Assembly: GCA_902780785.1 (NCBI GenBank)
Contig: CACZGS010000001.1
Span: forward strand, 62,001 to 126,000
Direction of reading: 5' to 3'
DNA from: Oscillospiraceae bacterium
Lineage (GTDB): Bacteria > Bacillota > Clostridia > Saccharofermentanales > Saccharofermentanaceae
Length of the DNA: 64,000 nucleotides
Part shown: positions 33,485 through 41,345 of the stretch, in pieces
Layout of the letters: every line of letters begins with the position of its first letter
Position numbering within the stretch: the stretch's first letter is position 1
The notes under the pieces: model-generated
The model's input: only the letters and a program-made list of their open reading frames with translations
The model's database searches: none
Told to the model about the DNA's origin: nothing
Translations under genes and position numbers: made by a program

Positions 33485-34048
33485 ATGGCAAAGGTTGCAG
33501 TATTTATCGCAGACGGCAGTGAAGAAGTAGAGGCTATTACGCCCGTTGACCTTTTGAGAAGAGCCAAGGTTGATGTTGATGTCGTATCTGTCATGAATAC
33601 GCTCGAGATAACCGCTTCGAGAAACGTTAAGATCACGGCAGATAAGCTGATCGGCGACATAAACTTCGATGAGTACGATCTTCTAGTCCTTCCGGGCGGC
33701 GTTAAGGGAACAAATAACCTCAATGCAACTGAAATTCTGAAAGAGCAGATCGTAAAGTTCAACGAACAGGGTAAGGGAATTGCGGCTATCTGCGCAGCAC
33801 CCACCGTCTTTGCAGGTCTTGGACTTCTTAAAGGCAAGGATTCCACATGTAATCCCGGTTTCTGGGAAGCATTTCGGGCAGGCGGCGCAAATGTCATCGA
33901 AGACTCCAAAGTGGTAGTCAATGGCAACATAATTACCAGCCAGGCTATGGGCACATCGGTTGATTTCGGCCTCGCTCTCGTAGGCTACCTCTGTGGTGAG
34001 GAAGCTAAGGAAGAATTAAGGAAAAACGTCAGATTTGGTGCATTGTAA
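33485..34048 (+). CDS. DJ-1/PfpI family protein
   Basis: A 187-residue protein of the DJ-1/ThiJ/YajL group. VAVFIADGSEEVEAITPVDLLRRA is the typical N-terminus, with the Glu that pairs with the active Cys; the nucleophile elbow is AAICAAPTVFA, and NIITSQAMGTSVDFGLALV is the C-terminal block. Close relatives act in stress protection or deglycation. ATG 33485 has GGAGG upstream. It is co-transcribed with mntP and so may be raised when manganese is high. Confidence 0.9.
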   Translation: MAKVAVFIADGSEEVEAITPVDLLRRAKVDVDVVSVMNTLEITASRNVKITADKLIGDINFDEYDLLVLPGGVKGTNNLNATEILKEQIVKFNEQGKGIAAICAAPTVFAGLGLLKGKDSTCNPGFWEAFRAGGANVIEDSKVVVNGNIITSQAMGTSVDFGLALVGYLCGEEAKEELRKNVRFGAL

Positions 34049-34058
34049 CATTGTTACA
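34043..34058. promoter_or_regulatory. Second copy of the TTGTAACATTGTTACA palindrome
   Basis: The 16 bases match the site at 20175; 34044-34058 is a perfect palindrome (7 + 1 + 7). It overlaps the stop codon of the DJ-1 gene and lies about 13 bases before the tRNA-Ser promoter. Confidence 0.55.
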
Positions 34059-34070
34059 CAGCGTTTTTAG

Positions 34071-34099
34071 TTGAATAATCAGGACTAATCATTTACAAT
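34071..34099 (+). promoter_or_regulatory. Promoter of tRNA-Ser
   Basis: TTGAAT (34071-34076) and TACAAT (34094-34099), spacer 17, place the transcript start a few bases before the tRNA. Confidence 0.75.
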
Positions 34100-34110
34100 A
34101 AGGCGCGTTT

Positions 34111-34201
34111 GGAGACGTATCGAAGTGGTCATAACGGGGCGCACTCGAAATGCGTTTGCTGGGCAACTGGCACGAGGGTTCGAATCCCTCCGTCTCCGCC
34201 A
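34111..34201 (+). tRNA. tRNA-Ser (anticodon CGA, reads UCG)
   Basis: Acceptor GGAGACG (34111-34117) pairs with CGTCTCC (34191-34197), then discriminator G and an encoded CCA. The anticodon loop CTCGAAA holds CGA at 34146-34148. The T arm is GAGGG-TTCGAAT-CCCTC. A long variable arm between anticodon and T stems marks a class II (serine) tRNA. Confidence 0.96.
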
Positions 34202-34209
34202 AAATGATC

Positions 34210-34240
34210 AAACCGCAAACAACTGAGTTTGCGGTTTTTT
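34210..34240 (+). terminator. Terminator after tRNA-Ser
   Basis: AAACCGCAAAC (34210-34220) pairs perfectly with GTTTGCGGTTT (34227-34237) across AACTGA, with a T-run. Confidence 0.93.
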
Positions 34241-34280
34241 ATTTCAAAACGACAGCCCTGTAATTGAATCAAGACCAGGA

Positions 34281-34289
34281 TGATATAAT
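34281..34289 (+). promoter_or_regulatory. Extended -10 promoter of the GNAT gene
   Basis: TGATATAAT (TGn plus a perfect -10) lies 31 bases before the start codon. The TTGAAT at 34264 is too close (14 bases) to serve as a normal -35. Confidence 0.55.
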
Positions 34290-34319
34290 CGAAGACACAA
34301 TGAATATTGAGGGGAAAAT

Positions 34320-34757
34320 ATGGATGGTATAAGGATTACAGAAGAGCGGGTTACGCCGGAAGAATATATTGAATTCCTTAAGAGAACTGATCTTGGTTCC
34401 CAATATCCGAAGGAGCGTTTTGAAGAGCGTATCCACAAGCTCGTTAAGACGGTTTCAATCAGTCTGATTGCAAGGAATCAGGATGGCATGATCGTCGGCA
34501 TCCTGTTCGGATTAACTGATTTCTGCTACTGGCTTTATATAACGGATCTCGGTGTGGACAGGAATTATGAGAGGCAGGGCATAGGCCGTGCCCTGATGAA
34601 AATGGCTCACGATATTGCCGGCGGCGAGAAGGATATTGCCGTTTATCTTATCGCGAATGACGAAGCCGTTCCGTTCTATGAGAAGCTCGGTATGAAGCGT
34701 GCCGATGATGTCATGAAATACAATCACATTGAATGGACTGAGTGGACGGTAGAATAA
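34320..34757 (+). CDS. GNAT-family N-acetyltransferase
   Basis: A 145-residue acetyl-CoA-dependent acetyltransferase. The central strand and pyrophosphate loop are seen in LYITDLGVDRNYERQGIGRALMK (R/QxxGxG/A as RQGIGRA), followed by the DIAVYLIANDEAVPFYEKLGMK block common to GNAT proteins. It is a stand-alone gene with GAGGGG as ribosome site. The acceptor (amine, antibiotic or protein) cannot be told from the sequence. Confidence 0.85.
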   Translation: MDGIRITEERVTPEEYIEFLKRTDLGSQYPKERFEERIHKLVKTVSISLIARNQDGMIVGILFGLTDFCYWLYITDLGVDRNYERQGIGRALMKMAHDIAGGEKDIAVYLIANDEAVPFYEKLGMKRADDVMKYNHIEWTEWTVE

Positions 34758-34765
34758 TATTTCCG

Positions 34766-34822
34766 TTGTTCCCGAAAAAAATATACCTGTTAGAATAAAC
34801 ATGACAAACTATTGTCATGTTT
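34766..34822 (+). promoter_or_regulatory. Promoter and operator-like inverted repeat of the WYL regulator gene
   Basis: A TGTTAGAAT extended -10 (34788-34796) is followed without a gap by AAACATGACAA (34797-34807) and its exact complement TTGTCATGTTT (34812-34822), loop ACTA. An inverted repeat at the transcript start is classic repressor geometry, probably for the adjacent regulator. It could also end the upstream GNAT transcript. Confidence 0.6.
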
Positions 34823-34855
34823 ATTTTGTTACTATCGGATCGGAGCGGAAAACAT

Positions 34856-35782
34856 ATGAAGATAGACAGGCTTATCGGAATATTGTCAGTATTGCTGCAA
34901 GAGGAAAAAGTGACGGCGCCGGAACTTGCCGAGAGATTTGAGGTATCAAGGAGGACTATAAACCGTGACATAGACGATCTGTTATATGCAGGCATCCCGA
35001 TCCGTACTGCTCAGGGTACAGGCGGCGGAATCAGTATTGCTGATGGCTATAAGATAGACAGAACACTTCTGACTTCGAAAGATATGCAGATGATACTTGC
35101 GGGCCTTAGAAGTCTGGACAGCGTAAGCGGAAGCAGCTATTACGGCCAGCTGATGGAGAAGATACAGGCAGGATCATCCGAATTCATCAGCGGAAGAGAT
35201 TCTATACTGATAGACCTTTCGTCCTGGTATAAGAACACGCTGGCACCCAAGATATCGACTATTCAGGACGCGATAGAAAACAGACATTTGCTTGAGTTTT
35301 ACTATTACGCTCCGTCAGGAGAAGGCAAACGTACTATCGAACCGTATTACATTGTCTTCAAATGGACAAGCTGGTATGTATACGGATGGTGCCTGAAACG
35401 TAAGGATTACAGGCTTTTTAAGCTTAACCGCATGGACAAGGTGAAGGAGACGGCTGAAAGTTTTTCCGTCAGAAATGTGCCTGTACCGGACCTCAGTTCT
35501 GAACTGAAGTTTCCTAGAAATATCATTCTCAAAGCGCTATTTGAGCCTGATATGAAGTGGAGGCTTGTTGAGGAATTCGGACCCGGGTGTTATGAGAAAC
35601 AGGAAGACGGAAGGCTTCTCCTGATAAGAGATTATGCCGACATGGATAATCTGACTATGTGGATGCTTACCTTTGGCGACAAGGTCGAAGTTATTGAACC
35701 GCAGGATCTGCGGGAGAGATTAAAAACAATGGCAGAATCAATGATAAAGATGTATGGAGGAAAGAAAAATGGCAGAAATTGA
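34856..35782 (+). CDS. HTH-WYL transcriptional regulator (YafY type)
   Basis: A 308-residue regulator. The N-terminal DeoR-like helix-turn-helix (about 1-60) reads KVTAPELAERFEVSRRTINRD; the WYL domain covers about 135-215, with LLEFYYYAPSGEGKRTIEPY and FKWTSWYVYGWCLKRKDYR, and a WCX-type C-terminus follows. WYL domains bind ligands, sometimes nucleic acid, and recur in phage-defence control, but housekeeping YafY types are common. ATG 34856 has GGAGCGG upstream; an ATG at 34817 lies inside the operator-like repeat. Its end overlaps the RidA gene by 14 bases. Confidence 0.88.
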   Translation: MKIDRLIGILSVLLQEEKVTAPELAERFEVSRRTINRDIDDLLYAGIPIRTAQGTGGGISIADGYKIDRTLLTSKDMQMILAGLRSLDSVSGSSYYGQLMEKIQAGSSEFISGRDSILIDLSSWYKNTLAPKISTIQDAIENRHLLEFYYYAPSGEGKRTIEPYYIVFKWTSWYVYGWCLKRKDYRLFKLNRMDKVKETAESFSVRNVPVPDLSSELKFPRNIILKALFEPDMKWRLVEEFGPGCYEKQEDGRLLLIRDYADMDNLTMWMLTFGDKVEVIEPQDLRERLKTMAESMIKMYGGKKNGRN

Positions 35783-36134
35783 AAGATACGATGTTAGCGA
35801 AGAATGGGCGCATTCAGGGATCATCAAAGCAGGTGACTTTTGTTTCTTAAGTTACTGCGTCGGAAACATCGGGGGAACCATAGAAGAGCAGATAAACGGA
35901 GCTTTTGACAACATGGAACAAAGGCTTGCCATGGTTGGACTTACTCTGGAATCAGTTGTCCAGATGGATTGTCTGTTCAGAGACGTATGGAACATTCCGG
36001 TAATGGAGAAGATCATCAGGGAGAGATTCAACGGCAAGTATCCCGTTCGTAAATCTATCCAGACAGAGTTCGCGCATGTAGGCGGTAAAGAAGGTCTTCT
36101 GTTCCAGGCAGACGCAGTGGCATACTGCGGATGA
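35769..36134 (+). CDS. RidA/YjgF-family protein
   Basis: A 121-residue protein of the RidA superfamily, whose members hydrolyse reactive enamines and imines from amino acid metabolism. SGIIKAGDFCFLSYCVG is the N-terminal strand pair, QINGAFDNMEQRLAMVGLTLESVV the central helix, and KYPVRKSIQTEF carries the Arg equivalent to the substrate-binding Arg105 of E. coli RidA. The usual VEIE end is replaced by LFQADAVAY, so it may belong to a side branch. ATG 35769 is preferred to 35754, since GGAGG overlaps the latter. Translation is coupled to the WYL gene. Confidence 0.85.
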   Translation: MAEIERYDVSEEWAHSGIIKAGDFCFLSYCVGNIGGTIEEQINGAFDNMEQRLAMVGLTLESVVQMDCLFRDVWNIPVMEKIIRERFNGKYPVRKSIQTEFAHVGGKEGLLFQADAVAYCG

Positions 36135-36171
36135 ATGATTTTCGAAGAATAAACAAGGGAGAAAATTATAA

Positions 36172-36462
36172 ATGAGTGACAAAAATGATCTGATCAGCTG
36201 CTGCGGTTCTGACTGCAGTAAGTGTTACTGTTACGGCAAGATGTGCGAGGGCTGCAATGCCGTGTGCGGAAAGGTCTTCCACGCACCGGAAGGAAAAGAG
36301 TGCCCTATCTATTATTGCTGCAGGATCGAAAATGGATATAAGTCCTGCGGGGAGTGCAGTAAGCTTCCTTGTGATCTTATCCTTGAAACAAGAGATCCGT
36401 CTTTGACAGAGGAAGAATTCATGAAAACAGTAGATGAGCGTGTAAAGAGGCTCAAAGGCTGA
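36172..36462 (+). CDS. DUF3795 cysteine-rich protein
   Basis: A 96-residue protein with many Cys in CxxC-like spacing (SCCGSDCSKCYCYGKMCEGC, ECPIYYCC, SCGECSKLPCD), the pattern of the DUF3795 family in anaerobes, thought to bind zinc or iron. No catalytic role is known. It follows the RidA gene after 37 bases with AAGGGAG as ribosome site and ends at a terminator, so it is the last gene of the WYL operon. Confidence 0.85.
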   Translation: MSDKNDLISCCGSDCSKCYCYGKMCEGCNAVCGKVFHAPEGKECPIYYCCRIENGYKSCGECSKLPCDLILETRDPSLTEEEFMKTVDERVKRLKG

Positions 36463-36493
36463 TGATAAGAAACTTCTGAAGACAGTAAAGAAA

Positions 36494-36521
36494 AACCCGG
36501 GGTGACAGACCCCGGGTTCTT
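36494..36521 (+). terminator. Strong terminator after DUF3795
   Basis: AACCCGGGGT (36494-36503) pairs perfectly with ACCCCGGGTT (36509-36518), loop GACAG, then CTTTT. Confidence 0.92.
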
Positions 36522-36769
36522 TTATGATGTCAATTGCTACAAAGGCATCAAGAGGTAAAGAGGATAAATTGAAGCTGTTCTTTACCTGAAAGTTTTATGG
36601 CATACACAGAAGATAACACTAGAAACCTACCAAGTCAATAGGAATTAAAATAAAACCCAAAATTCCAATAAAGATCATGTCCTTGATAATGTAATTTGTT
36701 CGATGCCGTTTTGATATTCCGGGGTTGTATGTTTAATTGCGAAAAGGAACATTAACGGGAAAAGAAGGC
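36522..36769. other. A/T-rich gap before the transglutaminase-like gene
   Basis: No gene is visible. TTGATA at 36711-36716 with TTTAAT at 36732-36737 (spacer 15) is a weak promoter candidate for the next gene. Confidence 0.4.
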
Positions 36770-37840
36770 ATGAAGATCATCAAGGGATTTACATCACTTA
36801 TACTGTGTTTTGCTATTACCGCCGCTTGTGTGACGGGATGCGGAAACACAGCTGTACAGGAGACTGCGGCCGTTACCACAATCACTGTTGAGACAACGGA
36901 ATCTGAGACAACTGCTGCTGCTGAACAGACAACAGAACCGGAAAATTGGTTTACCTTTCAGACTAAGGTATGTTCATCCTTCCACGAAGCTGTTTTCGGC
37001 AAGGAAATGTGCGAGGCTTGGTACAGCCTCGTAGATGCGGTAATGGCAGGTGAGGATACATTCAGCTGTCCGAACGGACACATTTATCTTTGGGTGTTCG
37101 CAGAATTTCCTAAAGACTGTTTTCCTGTTTTGGTCGAGATAATAAAACCTTTAGATATGTATGATCTCTCAACCATAAACGGAACTGCTCAATTTGAATA
37201 CAAAGTCTCCAAAGAGGAAGCAGCACAGAAGATCGCCGAGTTCAAGGAATTGACAGAGGGTATCATAAACGAGGTGATCAAGCCTGAATATACTGATTTC
37301 GAGAAGGCTCTGGCACTGTACATTTATTTTACGCACACATATACTTACGACTACGATACCTATTGGAAGATCGAGAAAGACGAGATCGTAAATTATGTAT
37401 CTTCGTACCGTCTCATGACCACTAAGATCGGTATTTGCTGTGAGATAGCGGAAGCATATTCTTATCTGCTTTTGCAACTAGGTATCAATGCTGCAACAGT
37501 TATAAACAGCAAGCACGAATGGTCGATCATAAAACTTGACGGTAAGTACTATCACATCGATCCTACATTCGGTTTGTCGGATTGGGATAATCTCGCTTTC
37601 TTCATGATGAATGATGAGCAGCGCATATCTACTGATCTGTACAACGACAATAAATTTCAGTACGTTGCATACTATGACCCGGCGGTTGCGCCTGATTTCA
37701 CGGCAAGTGATGATACGTACAAGGCTCTTTGGAATTATCACATGACATATTTTGATCCTACTGAAAAGAAGATCGAATGCTGGAGATACACGGATAAGGG
37801 ATCAGAGAACTTCACATACGATTACAGCGGCCGCCCGTAA
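36770..37840 (+). CDS. Lipoprotein with transglutaminase-like domain
   Basis: A 356-residue surface protein. The signal peptide ends in the lipobox VTGC (Cys about 24), followed by a Thr/Glu-rich spacer (TTITVETTESETTAAAEQTT). The second half holds a transglutaminase-like fold: catalytic Cys in TKIGICCEIAEAYSYLLLQLG, His in NSKHEWSIIKLDGKYYHIDPTFG and the Asp in HIDPT. These enzymes in clostridia are thought to act as cell-surface proteases or protein cross-linkers. ATG 36770 with AAGAAGG is used; a GTG-type start at 36737 is not needed. Confidence 0.85.
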   Translation: MKIIKGFTSLILCFAITAACVTGCGNTAVQETAAVTTITVETTESETTAAAEQTTEPENWFTFQTKVCSSFHEAVFGKEMCEAWYSLVDAVMAGEDTFSCPNGHIYLWVFAEFPKDCFPVLVEIIKPLDMYDLSTINGTAQFEYKVSKEEAAQKIAEFKELTEGIINEVIKPEYTDFEKALALYIYFTHTYTYDYDTYWKIEKDEIVNYVSSYRLMTTKIGICCEIAEAYSYLLLQLGINAATVINSKHEWSIIKLDGKYYHIDPTFGLSDWDNLAFFMMNDEQRISTDLYNDNKFQYVAYYDPAVAPDFTASDDTYKALWNYHMTYFDPTEKKIECWRYTDKGSENFTYDYSGRP

Positions 37841-37866
37841 CATATCCCAAAAATTATTAGCCGTGA

Positions 37867-37897
37867 GATGCCCCATTATGGTTGCGGCATCGTTTTT
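37867..37897 (+). terminator. Probable terminator after the transglutaminase-like gene
   Basis: GATGCC (37867-37872) pairs with GGCATC (37886-37891), followed by GTTTTT. The stem is short and the loop long. Confidence 0.5.
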
Positions 37898-37910
37898 GCG
37901 TGAATTAAGC

Positions 37911-37916
37911 TATAAT
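37911..37916 (+). promoter_or_regulatory. Candidate -10 box of the glycan locus
   Basis: A perfect TATAAT lies 38 bases before the first GT-C-like gene. No good -35 is seen. Confidence 0.4.
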
Positions 37917-37953
37917 GATTCAAGATCAAAAGCGGACGGAAGGAAACGGGTCA

Positions 37954-39555
37954 ATGAACAAAAAAGAGTTGTCGGTCTCATACTCTTTTCTCAGGCGATG
38001 TGCACTTATATTCGTGCTGTTGCCATTGCTCTGCTTCTTCCTGGGCTGGCTTAAATGGTATTGGGCAGCCATTACCGGCATTGCTTTGGTCTTTTGCCTT
38101 CTTATGGCTGACGGTAACGGAAAGCTCAGCAGAGTATTCAAGAAGAAAACGAATTCGATAGATCCTGATGAGCCTGACGCTCTCGTGATTTCGAAAAAAC
38201 TGATAGTCCTGACCGTATTGATATCCTGTGCTTATCTGATCTTCTGTGGAGTCGGAAGGCTCTGGGCCCAAAGTGACGACCATCTGTGGAGAAATGCGAT
38301 ATTCAGGGATCTTATCACGCATGACTGGCCGGTATATTACGACAGATACAACGGAGCTCTTTCATATTACGTAGGTGCCTGGCTTCCTGCTGCGATTCCG
38401 GGCAAAATAGCATTCCTTTTGTCTGCTGACACTGAGATCGGTTTCAGGGTAGGAAATATCTCGTTCCTGATCTATTACACATTCGGATTGAGCGTACTGT
38501 TTTTGCTGCTCCTGATGTTCTTTAAGACCGCAGATACAAAGAAGGTATTATTCATCTTCATCGGCTTTATGCTCTTCTCGGGCATGGATATCGTCGGTAA
38601 GGAATTCAAGGTCGACTATGACCACATTGAATGGTGGGCAAAATCCTACCAGTATTCATCGCTTACGACCTGCCTGTGCTGGGTGTTCAACCAGTCGCTT
38701 ATCCCGTGGATATGCACCATGCTGCTGCTCCATGAGAAGAACATATCCAACTACGTCCTGATCGGAATGGCATGCCTTTTCGCAGGACCGTTTCCTTTTA
38801 TCGGATTCTTCATCTACTGTGTTGCGCTCGGCATAAAGCGTCTTGTTGATCTGATAAAAGCCAAGAAAGGGAAGCAGTATCTTACGGAGTTGTTCTCGAT
38901 ATCGAATATCTGCTCGATACTTTTCATTTTCCCGGCCATAGGCTCGTATTTCACGTCCAATACCATGATGAGCAATCAGAACTCAAAGACGTTCTTTCTG
39001 CCGCCGACCTGGGAATATGAGAACTATGTCGTATATATCCTGTTCCTTCTGCTCGAATACGGAATTTATGCTCTGCTGATATTGCTGTATAACAAGCGTA
39101 ACTTCCTGTTCTACATAACAATGCTTCAGCTTGCTGTCTATCCTTTATTCGGATTGGGAATCCACTCGGATTTTACGATGAGAGCATCGATCCCGGGGAT
39201 CTTCATGATGTATGTATTCTGCTATCAGTACCTGATCGATAACACCGCGCTGATATCCGTGAAAAACAAAGATGAGAAGCAATCATTCCTTAAGCGTTTT
39301 GTATCCAGGGTCAATATCCTTTATGTGACCCTTGTACTGCTTCTGGTCCTTGGTGCCGTAACACCGGGCATCGAGCTGTGGAGAGGTGTAACACGTGTGC
39401 GTGAAAGAGGAATAGACGACTATCTTTCTGACTGCATTGTCACGCTCGACCAGGATTCGAACCCTCTGCCTCATGAAGACATATGGCCTGCGACGAATTT
39501 CGTTGCCTTGGATTACGAGAACACTCTTTTCTTCAAGGTTTTCGCGAAAAAATAA
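37954..39555 (+). CDS. Polytopic membrane protein, GT-C glycosyltransferase-like (copy 1)
   Basis: A 533-residue protein with about 11-12 membrane helices, starting LIFVLLPLLCFFLGWLKWYW. The first outer loop contains GRLWAQSDDHLWRNAIFRD, an acidic loop of the sort that carries the catalytic Asp in GT-C transferases using lipid-linked sugars. A cytoplasmic basic stretch (SRVFKKKTNS) follows helix 2. It has no exact family match by eye. The next gene is a tandem paralogue. Placed before CDP-sugar and GtrA/GtrB-like genes, it probably transfers the flipped sugar or polymerises the glycan. Confidence 0.7.
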   Translation: MNKKELSVSYSFLRRCALIFVLLPLLCFFLGWLKWYWAAITGIALVFCLLMADGNGKLSRVFKKKTNSIDPDEPDALVISKKLIVLTVLISCAYLIFCGVGRLWAQSDDHLWRNAIFRDLITHDWPVYYDRYNGALSYYVGAWLPAAIPGKIAFLLSADTEIGFRVGNISFLIYYTFGLSVLFLLLLMFFKTADTKKVLFIFIGFMLFSGMDIVGKEFKVDYDHIEWWAKSYQYSSLTTCLCWVFNQSLIPWICTMLLLHEKNISNYVLIGMACLFAGPFPFIGFFIYCVALGIKRLVDLIKAKKGKQYLTELFSISNICSILFIFPAIGSYFTSNTMMSNQNSKTFFLPPTWEYENYVVYILFLLLEYGIYALLILLYNKRNFLFYITMLQLAVYPLFGLGIHSDFTMRASIPGIFMMYVFCYQYLIDNTALISVKNKDEKQSFLKRFVSRVNILYVTLVLLLVLGAVTPGIELWRGVTRVRERGIDDYLSDCIVTLDQDSNPLPHEDIWPATNFVALDYENTLFFKVFAKK

Positions 39556-39626
39556 GCCGAATTGCCCGTTAAAACGGCTTTTGCGCCGCGGGATGCCTTA
39601 TTCGTTTCTATTTAAAATAAGAAAAA

Positions 39627-39635
39627 TGGTATAAT
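39627..39635 (+). promoter_or_regulatory. Extended -10 promoter between the two paralogues
   Basis: TGGTATAAT lies 69 bases before the second GT-C-like gene, so that copy and the genes behind it may have their own start. Confidence 0.5.
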
Positions 39636-39703
39636 AATGTCAATTATGCTTTATATGGCATTACGACATTGTTTTCGCTGAGCGGACGGAAGGGACAAAT
39701 AGG

Positions 39704-41341
39704 ATGAATAAAGGGGAAGTATCGATATCTTATTCAAGGCTTAGAATGATCTCCCTTATTTACATTGCCTTGCCACTGCTCTTTTTCTTTATCGGATGGC
39801 TTAAATGGTATTGGATAATCTTATCCTGCATTGCGCTTTTCTTATGCCTTTTCACTGTTGACGGCAACGGAAGGCTTAAAAGACTGATCTTCAGGAAGAA
39901 GGATATTATCGCGGATGCCGATCCGGTGGGCGCGAAAAAGCTGGTCATCTCAAAGAAACTGCTCATAGCGGTCATAGTGATCACTTTTGTTTATATCATC
40001 TTCTGCGGAATCGGAAGGCTCTGGGCACAGAGTTCTGATCTCCTGTGGAGAAATGCAATATTCAGAGACATTATCGTTCGTGACTGGCCTGTCTTTTATG
40101 ATTTCTATGACGGCGCACTTTGCTACTACATCGGAATCTGGCTGCCGGCAGCACTTCCGGCAAAACTTGTCTATCTGATCAGCGGAAGCACAGAAGCTGC
40201 ATTCATTACCGGCAATATGTGTTTCCTGTTATATTTCGGCATCGGCATGGTCATTTTGTTCCTGCTGGTCCTTATGCACATAGACGCAACAAAGCCCAAG
40301 CAGGTTATCATGACCGTTGTCGGTTTTATCTTCTTCTCGGGAATGGATGTTCTGGGAGTCTTGCTCTTGGAGACATATGAGGATTTTGCCGATATGCATT
40401 TGGAATGGTGGGCCGGATTCCAGTATTCCTCGCTGACTACCTGTGTAGGCTGGGTCTTTAACCAGGCTCTCATTCCGTGGATCTGTACGGCACTTCTGCT
40501 CCACGAGAAGAAAGTATCGAATTATGTGTTTATCGGCATGGCGTGTCTGTTCTGCGGACCGTTCCCGTTCATCGGATACCTGGCTTACTGTATAGCTCTC
40601 GGTATTAAGCGCCTTATTGAGATGATAAAGGCTAAGGAAGGCGCTAAGTTTGCTGGAGAAGTATTCTCGGTATCGAATATCTGCGCTGCCTTGATCGTTT
40701 TCCCGGTAATCGGTACATACCTGACTTCCAATACCTTCATGAGCAATAAGACTCCGAGAAAGGCATTTGCATATTTCCTTACTTGGGACAGCAGTTATTA
40801 CATCCTGTATGTTATCTTTATCCTGCTCGAGTTTGCTTTATTTGCTCTGCTGATAGCAAAAGCCAATAAGAAGAATTTTCTGTTCTACATCACGGTTTTG
40901 CAGCTCCTGATATACCCTTTTATCGATGTCGGCGTTCATTCCGATCTGAGAATGAGGGCGTCAATACCGCCGATCTTCCTGATGTATGTGTTCTGCTATA
41001 AGTTCCTGACATCAAATTCTCTGATAATGCCGCAGGAGTCCAAGACTAAAAAGAAGCAGTCGAAGACAGATGCGTTCATCGAAAGAACAAATCTGGTTTA
41101 CGCATGCCTTGTATTTTGCCTTATAATTGGAGCAGTAACTCCCGTTTTTGAGTTTGTGCGTGGAGCTGTCCAGGTTTATAACAACGGAATAAACGACTAT
41201 TCCACTGATTACATTGTCACGTTGAACCGTGATGATAATCCAGTGCCCGATGAAGAAGAATACTGGCCTCCGGAGAATTTTGTATCTCTGAATTACAAAG
41301 AGACGGTTTTCTTCAAACACTTCGCAAGAGAGAAAGGATAA
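39704..41341 (+). CDS. Polytopic membrane protein, GT-C glycosyltransferase-like (copy 2)
   Basis: Tandem paralogue of the previous gene, 545 residues and the same helix layout. Shared blocks include GWLKWYW, GRLWAQS, LWRNAIFRD, FNQALIPWIC, LLLHEKKVSNYV and LTSNTFMSN. The outer-loop acid is kept (SSD against SDD). The leader is duplicated too: GCGGACGGAAGG occurs before both start codons. The copies have diverged most in basic loops, which suggests different acceptors or sugars. The gene ends 4 bases before rfbF, so this copy is firmly in the sugar operon. Confidence 0.72.
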   Translation: MNKGEVSISYSRLRMISLIYIALPLLFFFIGWLKWYWIILSCIALFLCLFTVDGNGRLKRLIFRKKDIIADADPVGAKKLVISKKLLIAVIVITFVYIIFCGIGRLWAQSSDLLWRNAIFRDIIVRDWPVFYDFYDGALCYYIGIWLPAALPAKLVYLISGSTEAAFITGNMCFLLYFGIGMVILFLLVLMHIDATKPKQVIMTVVGFIFFSGMDVLGVLLLETYEDFADMHLEWWAGFQYSSLTTCVGWVFNQALIPWICTALLLHEKKVSNYVFIGMACLFCGPFPFIGYLAYCIALGIKRLIEMIKAKEGAKFAGEVFSVSNICAALIVFPVIGTYLTSNTFMSNKTPRKAFAYFLTWDSSYYILYVIFILLEFALFALLIAKANKKNFLFYITVLQLLIYPFIDVGVHSDLRMRASIPPIFLMYVFCYKFLTSNSLIMPQESKTKKKQSKTDAFIERTNLVYACLVFCLIIGAVTPVFEFVRGAVQVYNNGINDYSTDYIVTLNRDDNPVPDEEEYWPPENFVSLNYKETVFFKHFAREKG

Positions 41342-41345
41342 ACGC

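Noticed and set aside
34088-34201. tRNA-Ser 3' end as an integration site for a mobile element
   Set aside because: tRNA genes are common insertion sites, but no integrase, att repeat or foreign-looking block follows; a normal terminator and a GNAT gene do.
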